Shown in pieces: positions 49,003 through 57,835 of a DNA stretch of 64,000 nt (position 1 is its first letter; every line of letters begins with the position of its first letter). The stretch comes from Nonlabens dokdonensis DSW-6. GTDB taxonomy: Bacteria; Bacteroidota; Bacteroidia; Flavobacteriales; Flavobacteriaceae. The notes beneath the pieces were generated by a model that was given only the letters and a program-made list of their open reading frames with translations, had not been told where the DNA came from and did no database searches. The DNA is taken from positions 558,001 to 622,000 of the forward strand of contig NC_020156.1 of NCBI RefSeq assembly GCF_000332115.1, in the 5' to 3' direction. The translations under genes and the position numbers were made by a program.

Positions 49003-50466
49003 ATGAAAAATATATTTAAACTATTGCTAATTGCACTTATGTTTAGTGCATGCGACGACGAAGATATCTTTCAGGAAGATCCTGATAGTATCGTAATTGA
49101 AAACTTCTTTCAAACAGAAGAAGAGTTTAACTCTGCACTGAGAGGTGTATATAGCCGAATGAAAACCGTAGGCTACTACGGTGGGTCTGGGGCATCTGGA
49201 GACTTTATCATAACTGGAGACCTGCTAGCAGATAATCTTATATCAAATCCTGATGGGCGTAGAAGTAACTTTAGAAGCCATAACTGGCAATATAATGATA
49301 ACACGACTCCTACTGTACTTTATAACCAAGCCTATATTTCGGTTGCAAGAGTAAATCTTATACTTGATAACCTAGATAATCTAGAAGATGGAACAGTTAA
49401 AGACCAAATTAGAGGAGAGGCATTAGCCTTAAGAGCATCATTACTTTTTGATGTTGCACGTCTTTATAGTGAAATACCTACACAGTCTGCTAATTCAAAC
49501 CAATCAATTGGTGTTGCTTACCCATTATCTTTTGATCCAACAGGTTCACCGAGTAGAGTTGCGACTGTTCAAGAAACGTATGACCTAATAAATGCAGATT
49601 TAGATTCAGCTATTTCTTTAATAGGATCTGCAAACGCTAGTGACAAAACTAGGTTTGATTTGAATGTAGTTCGTGGTATAATTAGTCGTGTTGCTTTACA
49701 TCAAGGTAACTACCAAAGAGTAATACAATTTGCTCAGCCAGTTGTAAGTACTGTAAGTCCTGCTCAGGCATCTGAACTAGGTGGTTTATGGACAACTGCA
49801 AATTCAGCAGGTGTATTATTTGAATTGCCATTTATTATTGGTGATGAACTATTAGATACTAACTTTAGTCAAGGAGCTGGTACTAATCTTGTAACAGAAT
49901 ATAATGCTGACAAAGCTTTCTACGACTTATATGATCAAGCTACTGAACCAGAAAGAATAGCAGCTTACTTCGTGATTCAAAATAATTGGATCGCCGTGAA
50001 TAAGTATATCCAAGGTTCTCAACAACAAGGTTTAAATAACGGTCGTTACTTAAGAGTAGAAGAAGTTATTCTTAACCTAGCAGAAGCTCAATATTTAGAC
50101 ACATCAGTATCTGAAGCAAGTGCTTTAGCAACTCTTGACATTCTTAGAAATGCAAGATATTCTTCATTCACAGGCGGAGAAACTGGTGATGCTTTATTTG
50201 ATGCTATCATGTTAGAAAGAAGAAAAGAATTAGCGTTTGAATCAAGTGACCGATGGTTTACTATTAAAAGACTTCAAGGTGTAAGTGGTATTCCTTCTTC
50301 TTATACAGTAGGAGTTGTACGATCTGGAAATGGACATTTAGCAGATGGTACTGGTGTAGTTCTTCCTGAGCAAACATTACCAGCAGGAGATTTCAGATTT
50401 CAATTACCACTTCAACAAAGCTGGTTATTGGAGAATTTAAACCTTGTACAAAACAGAGGTTACTAA
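49003..50466 (+). CDS. SusD/RagB-type surface lipoprotein
   Basis: 487 aa. Lipoprotein signal MKNIFKLLLIALMFSAC, then an acidic start (DDEDIFQEDP). TPR-type helices follow (EEFNSALRGVYSRMK; RVNLILDNLDNL; IRGEALALRASLLFDVARLY), and the C-terminal RNARYSSF...MLERRKELAFESSDRWFTIKRLQ block is typical of the family. It forms the hinged lid over the SusC barrel and binds substrate. Same operon as the SusC gene and the following lipoprotein. Confidence 0.95.
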   Translation: MKNIFKLLLIALMFSACDDEDIFQEDPDSIVIENFFQTEEEFNSALRGVYSRMKTVGYYGGSGASGDFIITGDLLADNLISNPDGRRSNFRSHNWQYNDNTTPTVLYNQAYISVARVNLILDNLDNLEDGTVKDQIRGEALALRASLLFDVARLYSEIPTQSANSNQSIGVAYPLSFDPTGSPSRVATVQETYDLINADLDSAISLIGSANASDKTRFDLNVVRGIISRVALHQGNYQRVIQFAQPVVSTVSPAQASELGGLWTTANSAGVLFELPFIIGDELLDTNFSQGAGTNLVTEYNADKAFYDLYDQATEPERIAAYFVIQNNWIAVNKYIQGSQQQGLNNGRYLRVEEVILNLAEAQYLDTSVSEASALATLDILRNARYSSFTGGETGDALFDAIMLERRKELAFESSDRWFTIKRLQGVSGIPSSYTVGVVRSGNGHLADGTGVVLPEQTLPAGDFRFQLPLQQSWLLENLNLVQNRGY

Positions 50467-50485
50467 TAATTAAAAATTTAAAAAG

Positions 50486-51232
50486 ATGAAAAAATATTTA
50501 ATAATATGGATGGCTTTGGTAGCCACAGTTTTTATAAGTTGTGATGCTGATCCTTTAGAACATGAAGTACTTAATACGTATGACGGTGTTGCTGTAGGCC
50601 TAAATGAGACATTTGCTCAAGTTTCTGTTCCAACTACTGGAATTACAGAAACATTTCCTGTAGTAATTACAAATTCGTCGACTGAAACTAGAACTTTTGG
50701 ACTAGAATATGTAGGAGATGCTCCTACTGGTGGCGGAGTTTCTTTAGGAACAATAACTGTCCCTGCAAATTCTTTAGATGGAACAGCTTCTGTGAATTTT
50801 GACTTTGGAGCTATTAACTTAGGCGATGGTGAAACAGATACTTTTAGTATTAGAGCAACTAGCGATAGTACTGATATCTTTGGTACTATTTTGGAGATAG
50901 AATACTTCAAACAAGTTGTTTGTAACGATGCAACATTTACCATCAATACAGATACTTTTGCTGAAGAGACTGGTTTCTTTATCACTGATGACGCTACTGG
51001 TAATGTAGTTTACACAATGCCGGCTCTATCAAGAGGTGTTCAAACGTATACTGAGGATATCTTTTTAGCCGATGGTTGTTACACTGCTACTATCACTGAT
51101 TCTTATGGTGATGGTCAAGTAGATCAAAATAATACTGGTGATTATACTATCACTTGTTCTATTCTAACATTTGCAAGTGGTGGTGGCGCATTTGGTGCTT
51201 CACAAACTAGACAATTTTGTGTGAATCAATAG
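50486..51232 (+). CDS. Lipoprotein with C-terminal DSYGDG-type beta domain
   Basis: 248 aa, unrecognised overall. Signal MKKYLIIWMALVATVFISC. Residues about 30-140 look like an Ig-like beta domain (TETFPVVITNSSTETRTFGLEYVG). The C-terminal part (VCNDATFTINTDTFAEETGFFITDD, GCYTATITDSYGDGQ) fits the small beta domain found at the end of some secreted proteases, with its ETxW/F and DSYGDG motifs. As the third gene of the SusCD operon it is probably an extra surface ligand-binding protein; that role is inference. Confidence 0.65.
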   Translation: MKKYLIIWMALVATVFISCDADPLEHEVLNTYDGVAVGLNETFAQVSVPTTGITETFPVVITNSSTETRTFGLEYVGDAPTGGGVSLGTITVPANSLDGTASVNFDFGAINLGDGETDTFSIRATSDSTDIFGTILEIEYFKQVVCNDATFTINTDTFAEETGFFITDDATGNVVYTMPALSRGVQTYTEDIFLADGCYTATITDSYGDGQVDQNNTGDYTITCSILTFASGGGAFGASQTRQFCVNQ

Positions 51233-51257
51233 TTAAATATTGATCTCAATTAATTTT

Positions 51258-51287
51258 AAAAGCCCAAGCCTATGCTTGGGCTTTTTT
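51258..51287 (+). terminator. Terminator of the SusC/SusD operon
   Basis: AAAAGCCCAAGC / GCTTGGGCTTTT perfect arms with a four-base loop and six T, 25 bp after the last stop codon. Confidence 0.9.
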
Positions 51288-51313
51288 ATGCTCAAAACTC
51301 AAATAAATAAAAC

Positions 51314-51321
51314 TACCTTTA
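51314..51321 (+). promoter_or_regulatory. Candidate -7 box of rlmB-like gene
   Basis: TACCTTTA (one mismatch to TAnnTTTG) ends four bases before the ATG at 51326, the same arrangement as at era and rarA. Confidence 0.3.
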
Positions 51322-51325
51322 CAAC

Positions 51326-52057
51326 ATGGAAAAAACGACTTTTATCTACGGGATCAGAGCTATAATAGAGGCCATAGAAAGTGAGAAAGAAATATCTAAG
51401 GTCTACTTGTTAAAAGACGGTGATGGCGTTTTAATGCAGCAATTGAAAAACATTGCAAGAAAGAATAACATCACAACTTCTTACGTACCGATTGAAAAGT
51501 TAAACCATCTCGCTCGAGGGAATCATCAAGGAGCAGTTGCTAGCATCTCTCCTATTCAATTCCATAGCTTAGAACAAATTCTGGAAAATATAGATGGAGA
51601 GAGCAAGCCTTTATTTCTGCTATTAGACGGTGTCACAGATGTTAGAAATTTTGGGGCTATCATAAGAACAGCAGAATGCACAGGAGTTACCGCTATCGTT
51701 ATTTCAGAAAAAGGCAGTGCACCAGTAAATGCAGCTACTGTAAAAACTAGTGTAGGAGCTGTTTTTAATATACCCATTTGTAAAGTTAACCATATTAAAG
51801 ATGCTGTATTCCTGATGCAAGCTTATGGAATAAAAACCGCTGGAGCAAATGAGAAAGCTGATGACTTGATATATGACATCGATTTAAACCAACCGATGGC
51901 TATAGTTATGGGTAGCGAGGAAAAAGGAATCAATCCTTCTACTCTAAAAATACTAGATCACAAAGTTAAACTTCCTATGCGAGGAGATATAGCGTCATTA
52001 AATGTATCAGTAGCTTGTGGAGCTATGTTGTATGAAACTTTACGCCAGCGATTATAA
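51326..52057 (+). CDS. rlmB: SpoU-type rRNA 2'-O-methyltransferase
   Basis: 243 aa. The N-terminal substrate-binding domain (EKTTFIYGIRAIIEAIES) is followed by the knotted SPOUT domain with LDGVTDVRNFGAIIRTAE, MAIVMGSEEKGINP and LPMRGDIASLNVSVACG, the three SpoU motifs. It most resembles RlmB (23S rRNA G2251), though TrmH-like substrates cannot be excluded. Single gene; the rhomboid gene is convergent. Confidence 0.88.
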   Translation: MEKTTFIYGIRAIIEAIESEKEISKVYLLKDGDGVLMQQLKNIARKNNITTSYVPIEKLNHLARGNHQGAVASISPIQFHSLEQILENIDGESKPLFLLLDGVTDVRNFGAIIRTAECTGVTAIVISEKGSAPVNAATVKTSVGAVFNIPICKVNHIKDAVFLMQAYGIKTAGANEKADDLIYDIDLNQPMAIVMGSEEKGINPSTLKILDHKVKLPMRGDIASLNVSVACGAMLYETLRQRL

Positions 52058-52084
52058 TGTGAAATGACATCATTCCTTTTACAA

Positions 52085-52804
52085 TTACTCTTCCTCATCT
52101 AGTTCTATGAAATTACCGTCAGCATCAAAATGACGCATAAAAGGATCATCTTCCTCACTGTAATGATCTAATTCCCATTGGAACTTTCTTTTTTCAGGCA
52201 GTTTGTTTGGAGTCAATAGAGCAAGAAGAACTCCTGCAATCGCACCGCTTAAATGCCCTTCCCAAGAAATTCCTTCTTCAATGGGCAATACATACCATAC
52301 CAGACTACCATAAAAAAAAGCGACAAGAAAAGTCAGCGCGAGCATTTTATAATGTCCCGTAAAAACGCCTTTGAAAAATAAGAAGGCAGCAAGCATGTAC
52401 ACCACACCGCTCGCTCCTATATGATAAGAAGGTCTTCCTATAAACCATGTTAAAACTCCAGTAACAAGAATTCCGATTAACAAGACTCTTGTCGATATGT
52501 TTCTATAAAAGTAAACTAGAGCTGTTATCAAGATGATACATGGTAAAGTGTTGCTCCAAAGATGCTTTAATCCAGAATGAATAAATGGTCCAAATAACAC
52601 ACCTTGCAAGCCTGATAATTTATCTGGTCTAATACCATTATCTGTAAATCTAAAATGGAATTTAATTTCTAACCAATACACCAGCCACATTGTAAATACA
52701 AAAGCAATCGCAGGAACTATTGTAATAGCATCAAATTTGAAATATTCTGAATCTTTCATCTTTACAACAATATCAATAAAAAGACCATTTAGATTTACTG
52801 CCAT
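52085..52804 (-). CDS. Rhomboid-family intramembrane serine protease
   Basis: 239 aa from ATG 52804; the longer frame opens at a TTG eight codons upstream with no support. Six hydrophobic segments. The catalytic serine lies in HIGASGVVYMLAAF and the histidine in WEGHLSGAIAGVLLAL, with a GLKHLWSNT segment between earlier helices as in other rhomboids. Cleaves membrane proteins within the bilayer; the substrate is unknown. The C-terminal cytoplasmic tail is strongly acidic (EEDDPFMRHFDADGNFIELDEEE). Confidence 0.88.
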   Translation of the reverse strand: MAVNLNGLFIDIVVKMKDSEYFKFDAITIVPAIAFVFTMWLVYWLEIKFHFRFTDNGIRPDKLSGLQGVLFGPFIHSGLKHLWSNTLPCIILITALVYFYRNISTRVLLIGILVTGVLTWFIGRPSYHIGASGVVYMLAAFLFFKGVFTGHYKMLALTFLVAFFYGSLVWYVLPIEEGISWEGHLSGAIAGVLLALLTPNKLPEKRKFQWELDHYSEEDDPFMRHFDADGNFIELDEEE

Positions 52805-52842
52805 GGTGTCGTGACAATTAACGAACAATGCACAATTCTTAA

Positions 52843-52873
52843 TTGTACATCATCCTAAGAAGCTCTAATTTTG
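52843..52873 (+). promoter_or_regulatory. Promoter of rarA, predicted leaderless
   Basis: TTG (52843-52845), a 20-base spacer and TAATTTTG (52866-52873) match the Bacteroidota consensus. The ATG is four bases further on, so the transcript likely begins at the start codon. Confidence 0.65.
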
Positions 52874-52877
52874 TAAA

Positions 52878-54170
52878 ATGCAACAAATACCACTTGCCGA
52901 GCGTATCAGGCCTAATAATTTACAAGAATACTTAAGCCAATCTCACCTCGTAGGTGATCAAGGTACATTGAGACAACATATACTTAATGGAACCACACCT
53001 TCACTTATTTTATGGGGACCTCCAGGAACTGGAAAGACTACACTTGCTAATATTATCGCACAAGAAAGTAAAAGACCTTTTTATACCTTAAGTGCTATTA
53101 ACAGTGGCGTGAAAGATATACGTGAAGTTATTGATAAAGCAAAAAGCGCTGGAGGATTATTCACCGCAAAAAACCCTATACTCTTCATAGATGAGATCCA
53201 TCGTTTTAGTAAATCACAGCAAGATTCTTTGTTAGGGGCTGTAGAAAAAGGTTGGGTCACATTGATAGGTGCCACCACAGAAAACCCAAGCTTTGAAGTT
53301 ATTCCAGCACTACTTTCACGCTGTCAGGTGTATGTTTTAGAAGCTTTCGCGAAAGCGGATTTAGAAAATCTATTGAAAAGAGCCATCAGAATTGATAAAA
53401 CCTTGTCAGAAAAGGATATTAAAATAACCGAAACAGATGCGTTAATACGTATAAGTGGTGGTGATGCCCGTAAGTTATTAAACGTATTTGAACTTGTGGT
53501 AAATTCTATAGAAGGGTCAGAGGTTGAAATAACTAATAAACTTGTCTTATCTCAAGTGCAAGCAAATCCAGCTCGATATGATAAAACTGGAGAGCAGCAT
53601 TATGACATCATCAGTGCATTTATAAAGTCCATAAGAGGAAGCGATCCTAATGCGGCTGTATACTGGCTGGCTCGCATGATAGAAGGTGGCGAGGACTTAA
53701 AATTTATAGCGCGTAGAATGCTTATTCTTGCATCTGAAGATATTGGGAACGCAAACCCTACTGCCCTAATCATGGCAAATAATACCTTTCAAGCTGTTTC
53801 TACCATAGGCTATCCTGAATCAAGAATTATCTTGAGCCAGTGTGCTATTTACCTAGCTACTTCATTAAAAAGCAACGCGAGCTATCTGGCTATAGGAAAT
53901 GCTCAACGCATAGTAAAAGAAACTGGTGATCTATCTGTGCCATTAGGCTTGAGAAATGCTCCTACAAAGCTCATGAAGGAACTAGGTTATGGTGATGAAT
54001 ATAAATACGCCCATGATTATTCTGGGAATTTTGCATTCTATGATTTTTTACCAACAGAATTAAGTCAAACCAAAATTTACGAGCCTGGCAATAATCCTAG
54101 AGAACAATCTCAAAAAGACTTTCTACAGAAAAGATGGAAAGATCATTATAACTATAACAACAATGGCTGA
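52878..54170 (+). CDS. rarA: Replication-associated recombination protein A (MgsA/RarA AAA ATPase)
   Basis: 430 aa clamp-loader-like ATPase acting at stalled forks. Walker A GPPGTGKT (47-54), Walker [10 protein letters not shown] (102-110), sensor motif [10 protein letters not shown] and the arginine finger in LLSRCQVY are all present. The C-terminal helical and tetramerisation domain includes [28 protein letters not shown]. Palindrome copy 11 encodes AFAKA at 156-160, where family members usually carry another short Pro/Glu-type sequence of equal length. Ends overlapping tail-to-tail with yjjG by 19 bp. Confidence 0.95.
   Translation: MQQIPLAERIRPNNLQEYLSQSHLVGDQGTLRQHILNGTTPSLILWGPPGTGKTTLANIIAQESKRPFYTLSAINSGVKDIREVIDKAKSAGGLFTAKNPILFIDEIHRFSKSQQDSLLGAVEKGWVTLIGATTENPSFEVIPALLSRCQVYVLEAFAKADLENLLKRAIRIDKTLSEKDIKITETDALIRISGGDARKLLNVFELVVNSIEGSEVEITNKLVLSQVQANPARYDKTGEQHYDIISAFIKSIRGSDPNAAVYWLARMIEGGEDLKFIARRMLILASEDIGNANPTALIMANNTFQAVSTIGYPESRIILSQCAIYLATSLKSNASYLAIGNAQRIVKETGDLSVPLGLRNAPTKLMKELGYGDEYKYAHDYSGNFAFYDFLPTELSQTKIYEPGNNPREQSQKDFLQKRWKDHYNYNNNG
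53342..53357. repeat. Iterated palindrome copy 11 (in rarA)
   Basis: AGCTTTCGCGAAAGCG; the 14-bp core is perfect. Read as AFAKA. Confidence 0.88.
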
Positions 54171-54850
54171 ATTTCTTTTAATTGATGAACTACAACCTCG
54201 TTACTGGGTATATCTTGATCAGTAATGTGAAACCATATAGTAGCAATCCCTACATTTTGCGCTCCTTTGATATCAGCTTCATAACTATCTCCTATCATAA
54301 GGCTTTCTTCTTTTGATGCACCGGCCAATTCTAGCGCCTGATAAAATATTTTAGAATCAGGTTTTTTTACACCTGCAGTTTCTGCTGTAAGAACCACATC
54401 AAAATATTTATCTAGACCAGAGTTTTTGACTTTATCTTGTTGAACTCCGTTAAATCCGTTGGTAATCAAATGTAGTTTAAACTTGTCTTGGAGCGAATCC
54501 AGCATTTCTATACATCCTTCAAATAAGTTATTGTAATTAGGTAAGTACTTGATGTATAAATCTGCAAAGAGATTAATTTTTGCATCTTCTACAAAATAAT
54601 CACATGCGTCAAAAGCAGTCTTAAGCCTTTGATAACGTAAATCCTCTTTAGAGATTTTATTTTCCCTAAACATTCTCCAGAATTGAAGGTTTAAAGGTTC
54701 ATAAATTGATATAAAATGATTTAAATCTAGTTCGATAGCATATTCCTCAAATATTTGCTTATACGCTAGCTTACTATTGAGATCAAAATCCCACAATGTA
54801 TGATCTAAATCAAAAAATATATGTTTAATGTTATTAAATTTCTTTTTCAT
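54152..54850 (-). CDS. yjjG: YjjG-family HAD nucleotidase
   Basis: 232 aa haloacid-dehalogenase hydrolase. Motif I FFDLDHTLWDFDLNS carries the nucleophile Asp, motif II is LHLITNGFNG, motif III has Lys in AGVKKPDSKIF, and motif IV is MIGDSYEADIKGAQNVG. The match to YjjG (non-canonical pyrimidine nucleotide 5'-nucleotidase, house-cleaning) is good. Its start overlaps the upstream gene by 17 bp, so it is co-transcribed with it. Confidence 0.88.
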   Translation of the reverse strand: MKKKFNNIKHIFFDLDHTLWDFDLNSKLAYKQIFEEYAIELDLNHFISIYEPLNLQFWRMFRENKISKEDLRYQRLKTAFDACDYFVEDAKINLFADLYIKYLPNYNNLFEGCIEMLDSLQDKFKLHLITNGFNGVQQDKVKNSGLDKYFDVVLTAETAGVKKPDSKIFYQALELAGASKEESLMIGDSYEADIKGAQNVGIATIWFHITDQDIPSNEVVVHQLKEIQPLLL

Positions 54851-56147
54851 AAATGTATTCTAGTAGTGTAGTCGCGTGACTCTTTAAACCTTTTTCAAAT
54901 TGACTATAATCAAACATCACAATAAAAGAACCAGAAACTTCAATCACTCTTTGTTTTAACTGTCGCACAATTTGTTTTTGTCCGTTGAGCATGTTTCCTG
55001 AGATACTCTTATAATGCAATGCGTAAGGATGAATTAGTAAAGGAGTTTGAACCTCATAATCTAAGTCATAGAAATAAAATGGATGACTCGTACTTGCTCT
55101 AAAGCCTGGCATCGTTTCATAACCCATACTATAATCTTCTAACTTTTCAGTTTCTACAAGACGTTTATAATGTCCAGGAGTAACAATTTTTGAATAAGCT
55201 GCCATAGTTTTTCTCAAAGGCCTATTAGAGATCTCCTCATACTTTTTACTTTGAGATTTCAGCTCTTTATCGTTGCAATAGAAAGAATACCGTAAACCTA
55301 TGTCCACATAATCCCCTATTTTCTTGATGGATTCTCTATACTCTCTATATCTATAAACCGTTCCATTATCCATACGATTGTAGCTGCCTAAGTGAAAGAA
55401 AAAAATCATATCGTCTTTAGAGACAATAGACTTTCTTTTATAGCTCCATTTTGATCTTATAATCTCTATTAATCGTTCATAGTTATCATAAGGGTCAGTT
55501 TTAATTCCAAAAAGAACTAAAATTTGCTGGACGAAGTGTCTTAATTTAAATCTCCTTAAATGTTGCCACAGCATTAAAACATTATCAATAATACCACGAC
55601 TTGTATATTTATAAAAAGAAGAAACTTCAATTGCTACCGTTGTATTGAATTTCTGTTCTCTTTTAAGGCTCACGTCAAAGCTGCGATTAATAAGAATTAA
55701 AAATTTTCTTACCCATAAATCCACCAAAGGCATCATAATAAAATTGCCTTTTACTGCTACACTTTCTTTTGCGCTGTAACGACCTAAATCATCCTTAACT
55801 TGTGGTAAATATTCTTCATACCTAGATAATAAGTAGAAAGAAGCAGCAAAAATATCAAATGGAATTGTGCTATTACCAGGCGCTTTAAAAAATACTGGAA
55901 GATCTTCCCATTTATGATATTCGATCTCATAATCATCGATGCCGCTTTCATCGAGTAAACCTTGAGACCATATAAACAGCTCCTCTCCTAGTGGTTTTGA
56001 TCCATAACTAAATTTAACACCAGAATGACTAACAAACTCACTTACATCTGAGGTGAACTTGAAATCTTGCAACATCAGTCGCTTGAATATATGTTTAAAG
56101 ATATACTCTTTACGAGAGGTGATATGAGAACAATAAATTAATATCAT
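54834..56147 (-). CDS. Polysaccharide-deacetylase-like protein (DUF7033 type), probably catalytically altered
   Basis: 437 aa. The N-terminal part (GEELFIWSQGLLDE, PFDIFAASFYLLSRYEEYLP, DLGRYSAKESVA, PLVDLWV) is characteristic of the N-terminal domain of a Bacteroidota polysaccharide deacetylase group. The C-terminal half keeps the fold markers (MIFFFHLGSYNRMDNG, LEDYSMGYETMPGFRASTSHPFYFYDL). Where the family normally has GLHPSY followed later by SRQH, this protein has GLRYSFY and KTMAAYS. The expected metal and active-site histidines thus appear missing. Comparison is from memory. Overlaps radC by one base and yjjG by 17. Confidence 0.7.
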   Translation of the reverse strand: MILIYCSHITSRKEYIFKHIFKRLMLQDFKFTSDVSEFVSHSGVKFSYGSKPLGEELFIWSQGLLDESGIDDYEIEYHKWEDLPVFFKAPGNSTIPFDIFAASFYLLSRYEEYLPQVKDDLGRYSAKESVAVKGNFIMMPLVDLWVRKFLILINRSFDVSLKREQKFNTTVAIEVSSFYKYTSRGIIDNVLMLWQHLRRFKLRHFVQQILVLFGIKTDPYDNYERLIEIIRSKWSYKRKSIVSKDDMIFFFHLGSYNRMDNGTVYRYREYRESIKKIGDYVDIGLRYSFYCNDKELKSQSKKYEEISNRPLRKTMAAYSKIVTPGHYKRLVETEKLEDYSMGYETMPGFRASTSHPFYFYDLDYEVQTPLLIHPYALHYKSISGNMLNGQKQIVRQLKQRVIEVSGSFIVMFDYSQFEKGLKSHATTLLEYIYEKEI

Positions 56148-56845
56148 TAGATCAGTCCTTCGTCTGCAAAGCTGTAAAAACCTTGTTGTGTTATGATCAA
56201 GTGATCGAGTACTTTTATGTCTAGTAATTTTCCTGCTTCCACTAATTTTATGGTGAGCGCTTTGTCCTGCATACTTGGTTTTAAATTGCCACTAGGGTGA
56301 TTATGAGAGAGTACCATGGCTACAGCACCTGCCTCGATCGCTTTTTTAAAGACCAACCGAGTGTCTACGAGAGTTCCTGTAATACCACCTATACTTATAT
56401 TTTTCTTTTCTAAGACTTTATGGCTGTTATCGAGTAACATTACCCAAAATTCTTCGTGAGGCAATTCTCCTAAAATAGGCTGCATTATTCTAAAGGCATC
56501 ATTAGAAGAGGTGATCTTAGGAAGCTCTACTGGCATTTCCATTGCTCTGCGCTTACCTAATTCTAGTGCAGCGGCGATAGTAATAGCCTTTGCCTCACCT
56601 ATTCCTTTATATTTCATTAAATCTTTGAGACTTTTTTTACCTAAAGTATCCAAAGAATTTCCAGCATCATTTACGATGATACGGCTTAAATCTACAGCAC
56701 TCATTTTACGAGTCCCACTACCTATCAAAATAGCAATCAACTCTGCTTCTGATAGTGAGGAACTTCCTTTATGAAGTAATTTCTCTCGTGGCCTGTCATT
56801 TAACGACCACTCCTTAATAGAAAAATGAGCATGATCTTCATCCAT
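56147..56845 (-). CDS. radC: RadC-family JAB-domain protein
   Basis: 232 aa. The N-terminal helix-hairpin-helix part (SLSEAELIAILIGSGTR, LKDLMKYKGIGEAKAITIAAALELGKR) is followed by the MPN/JAB metalloprotease-like domain with SHNHPSGNLKPSMQD, the HxHPSG...D zinc signature. The historical link to DNA repair is weak; the biochemical role is unsettled. First gene of an overlapping operon with the deacetylase-like protein and yjjG. Confidence 0.93.
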   Translation of the reverse strand: MDEDHAHFSIKEWSLNDRPREKLLHKGSSSLSEAELIAILIGSGTRKMSAVDLSRIIVNDAGNSLDTLGKKSLKDLMKYKGIGEAKAITIAAALELGKRRAMEMPVELPKITSSNDAFRIMQPILGELPHEEFWVMLLDNSHKVLEKKNISIGGITGTLVDTRLVFKKAIEAGAVAMVLSHNHPSGNLKPSMQDKALTIKLVEAGKLLDIKVLDHLIITQQGFYSFADEGLI

Positions 56846-56861
56846 AGACTAAAGATAAAGT

Positions 56862-57623
56862 TTATCTCACAAAAACAGGCTCATTTTCCTTAACGGTTTC
56901 GCTTTCTGAAAATTTATAATCGTCTACAGCAAAGTTTTTGATACCATCTAAAGAATCGATTTTATTCTCTACAAGATATCTTGCCATACTACCTCTGGCT
57001 TTTTTGGCAAAAAATGAAATAACTTTAAGCTTTCCATTTTTGTAATCTTTAAATACAGGAGTAATTAATTTTCCTTCCTGATTTTTTTTATCGATCACCT
57101 TGAAATATTCATTACTTGCTAGATTGACTAGTAATTCATCTTTATCGATCTCCTTATTTAATCTTGGTGTCACTTTGTCCTTCCAGTATTCATAAAGATT
57201 TTTATTTCTCTCTATAGGCAAAGACGTACCCATCTCTAATCGATATGGCTGTAGTAAATCTAAGGGTCTTAAATAACCATACATACCTGATAAAATGCGA
57301 AGTGAGTCTTGTGCAAAGTCTAAATAATCTGTGTCGAGACTATAAGCATCAAAACCAGTATAAACATCTCCTGCAAAAGCATAAATGGCGGGACGTGCGT
57401 TTTCTTTAGTGAAATCCTCTTCAAACTCTTTATAACGCTGGTAATTTAAATCGGCGAGTTTATCAGAAATATGCATGAGCTCTCCGACTTCCTTTTTACT
57501 CATACGCTCCAGTTTTGCATTGATCTTGATCGCATCTTCTGAAAATAGAGATTGCGTACCTCTTGAAGTAGGCAATTTAGTTTCATAATCTAATGATTTT
57601 GCTGGTGAAAGTAAGATTTTCAT
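56862..57623 (-). CDS. yaaA: Peroxide stress protein YaaA
   Basis: 253 aa, the usual YaaA/DUF328 size. [76 protein letters not shown] and [19 protein letters not shown] are all family blocks. Lowers intracellular iron damage under hydrogen peroxide stress in E. coli; binds DNA. Sixteen bases upstream of radC, probably read through into it. Confidence 0.95.
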   Translation of the reverse strand: MKILLSPAKSLDYETKLPTSRGTQSLFSEDAIKINAKLERMSKKEVGELMHISDKLADLNYQRYKEFEEDFTKENARPAIYAFAGDVYTGFDAYSLDTDYLDFAQDSLRILSGMYGYLRPLDLLQPYRLEMGTSLPIERNKNLYEYWKDKVTPRLNKEIDKDELLVNLASNEYFKVIDKKNQEGKLITPVFKDYKNGKLKVISFFAKKARGSMARYLVENKIDSLDGIKNFAVDDYKFSESETVKENEPVFVR

Positions 57624-57799
57624 AACTAAGAAATTTGAATAGTAAAAATACTATCTAGAATAGATTACAATTCTCAAAATCTAGTTAAGTTCTCTATACA
57701 ACTATGAAATTTATCGATGCAGTCAAGATCGTTCCATCAACTTAAAAGATCTTAGAAAACTAATCTGCTTGAAATATTTTATTGTGATGGTTGTAATTC

Positions 57800-57815
57800 C
57801 GCTTTCGCGAAAGCG
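57800..57815. repeat. Iterated palindrome copy 12 (intergenic)
   Basis: CGCTTTCGCGAAAGCG, perfect, preceded by AATTC. Lies 20 bp after the rluD stop codon, in the 212-bp yaaA-rluD gap that otherwise shows nothing. Confidence 0.9.
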
Positions 57816-57835
57816 GTATAAAAACCTACTTCACA

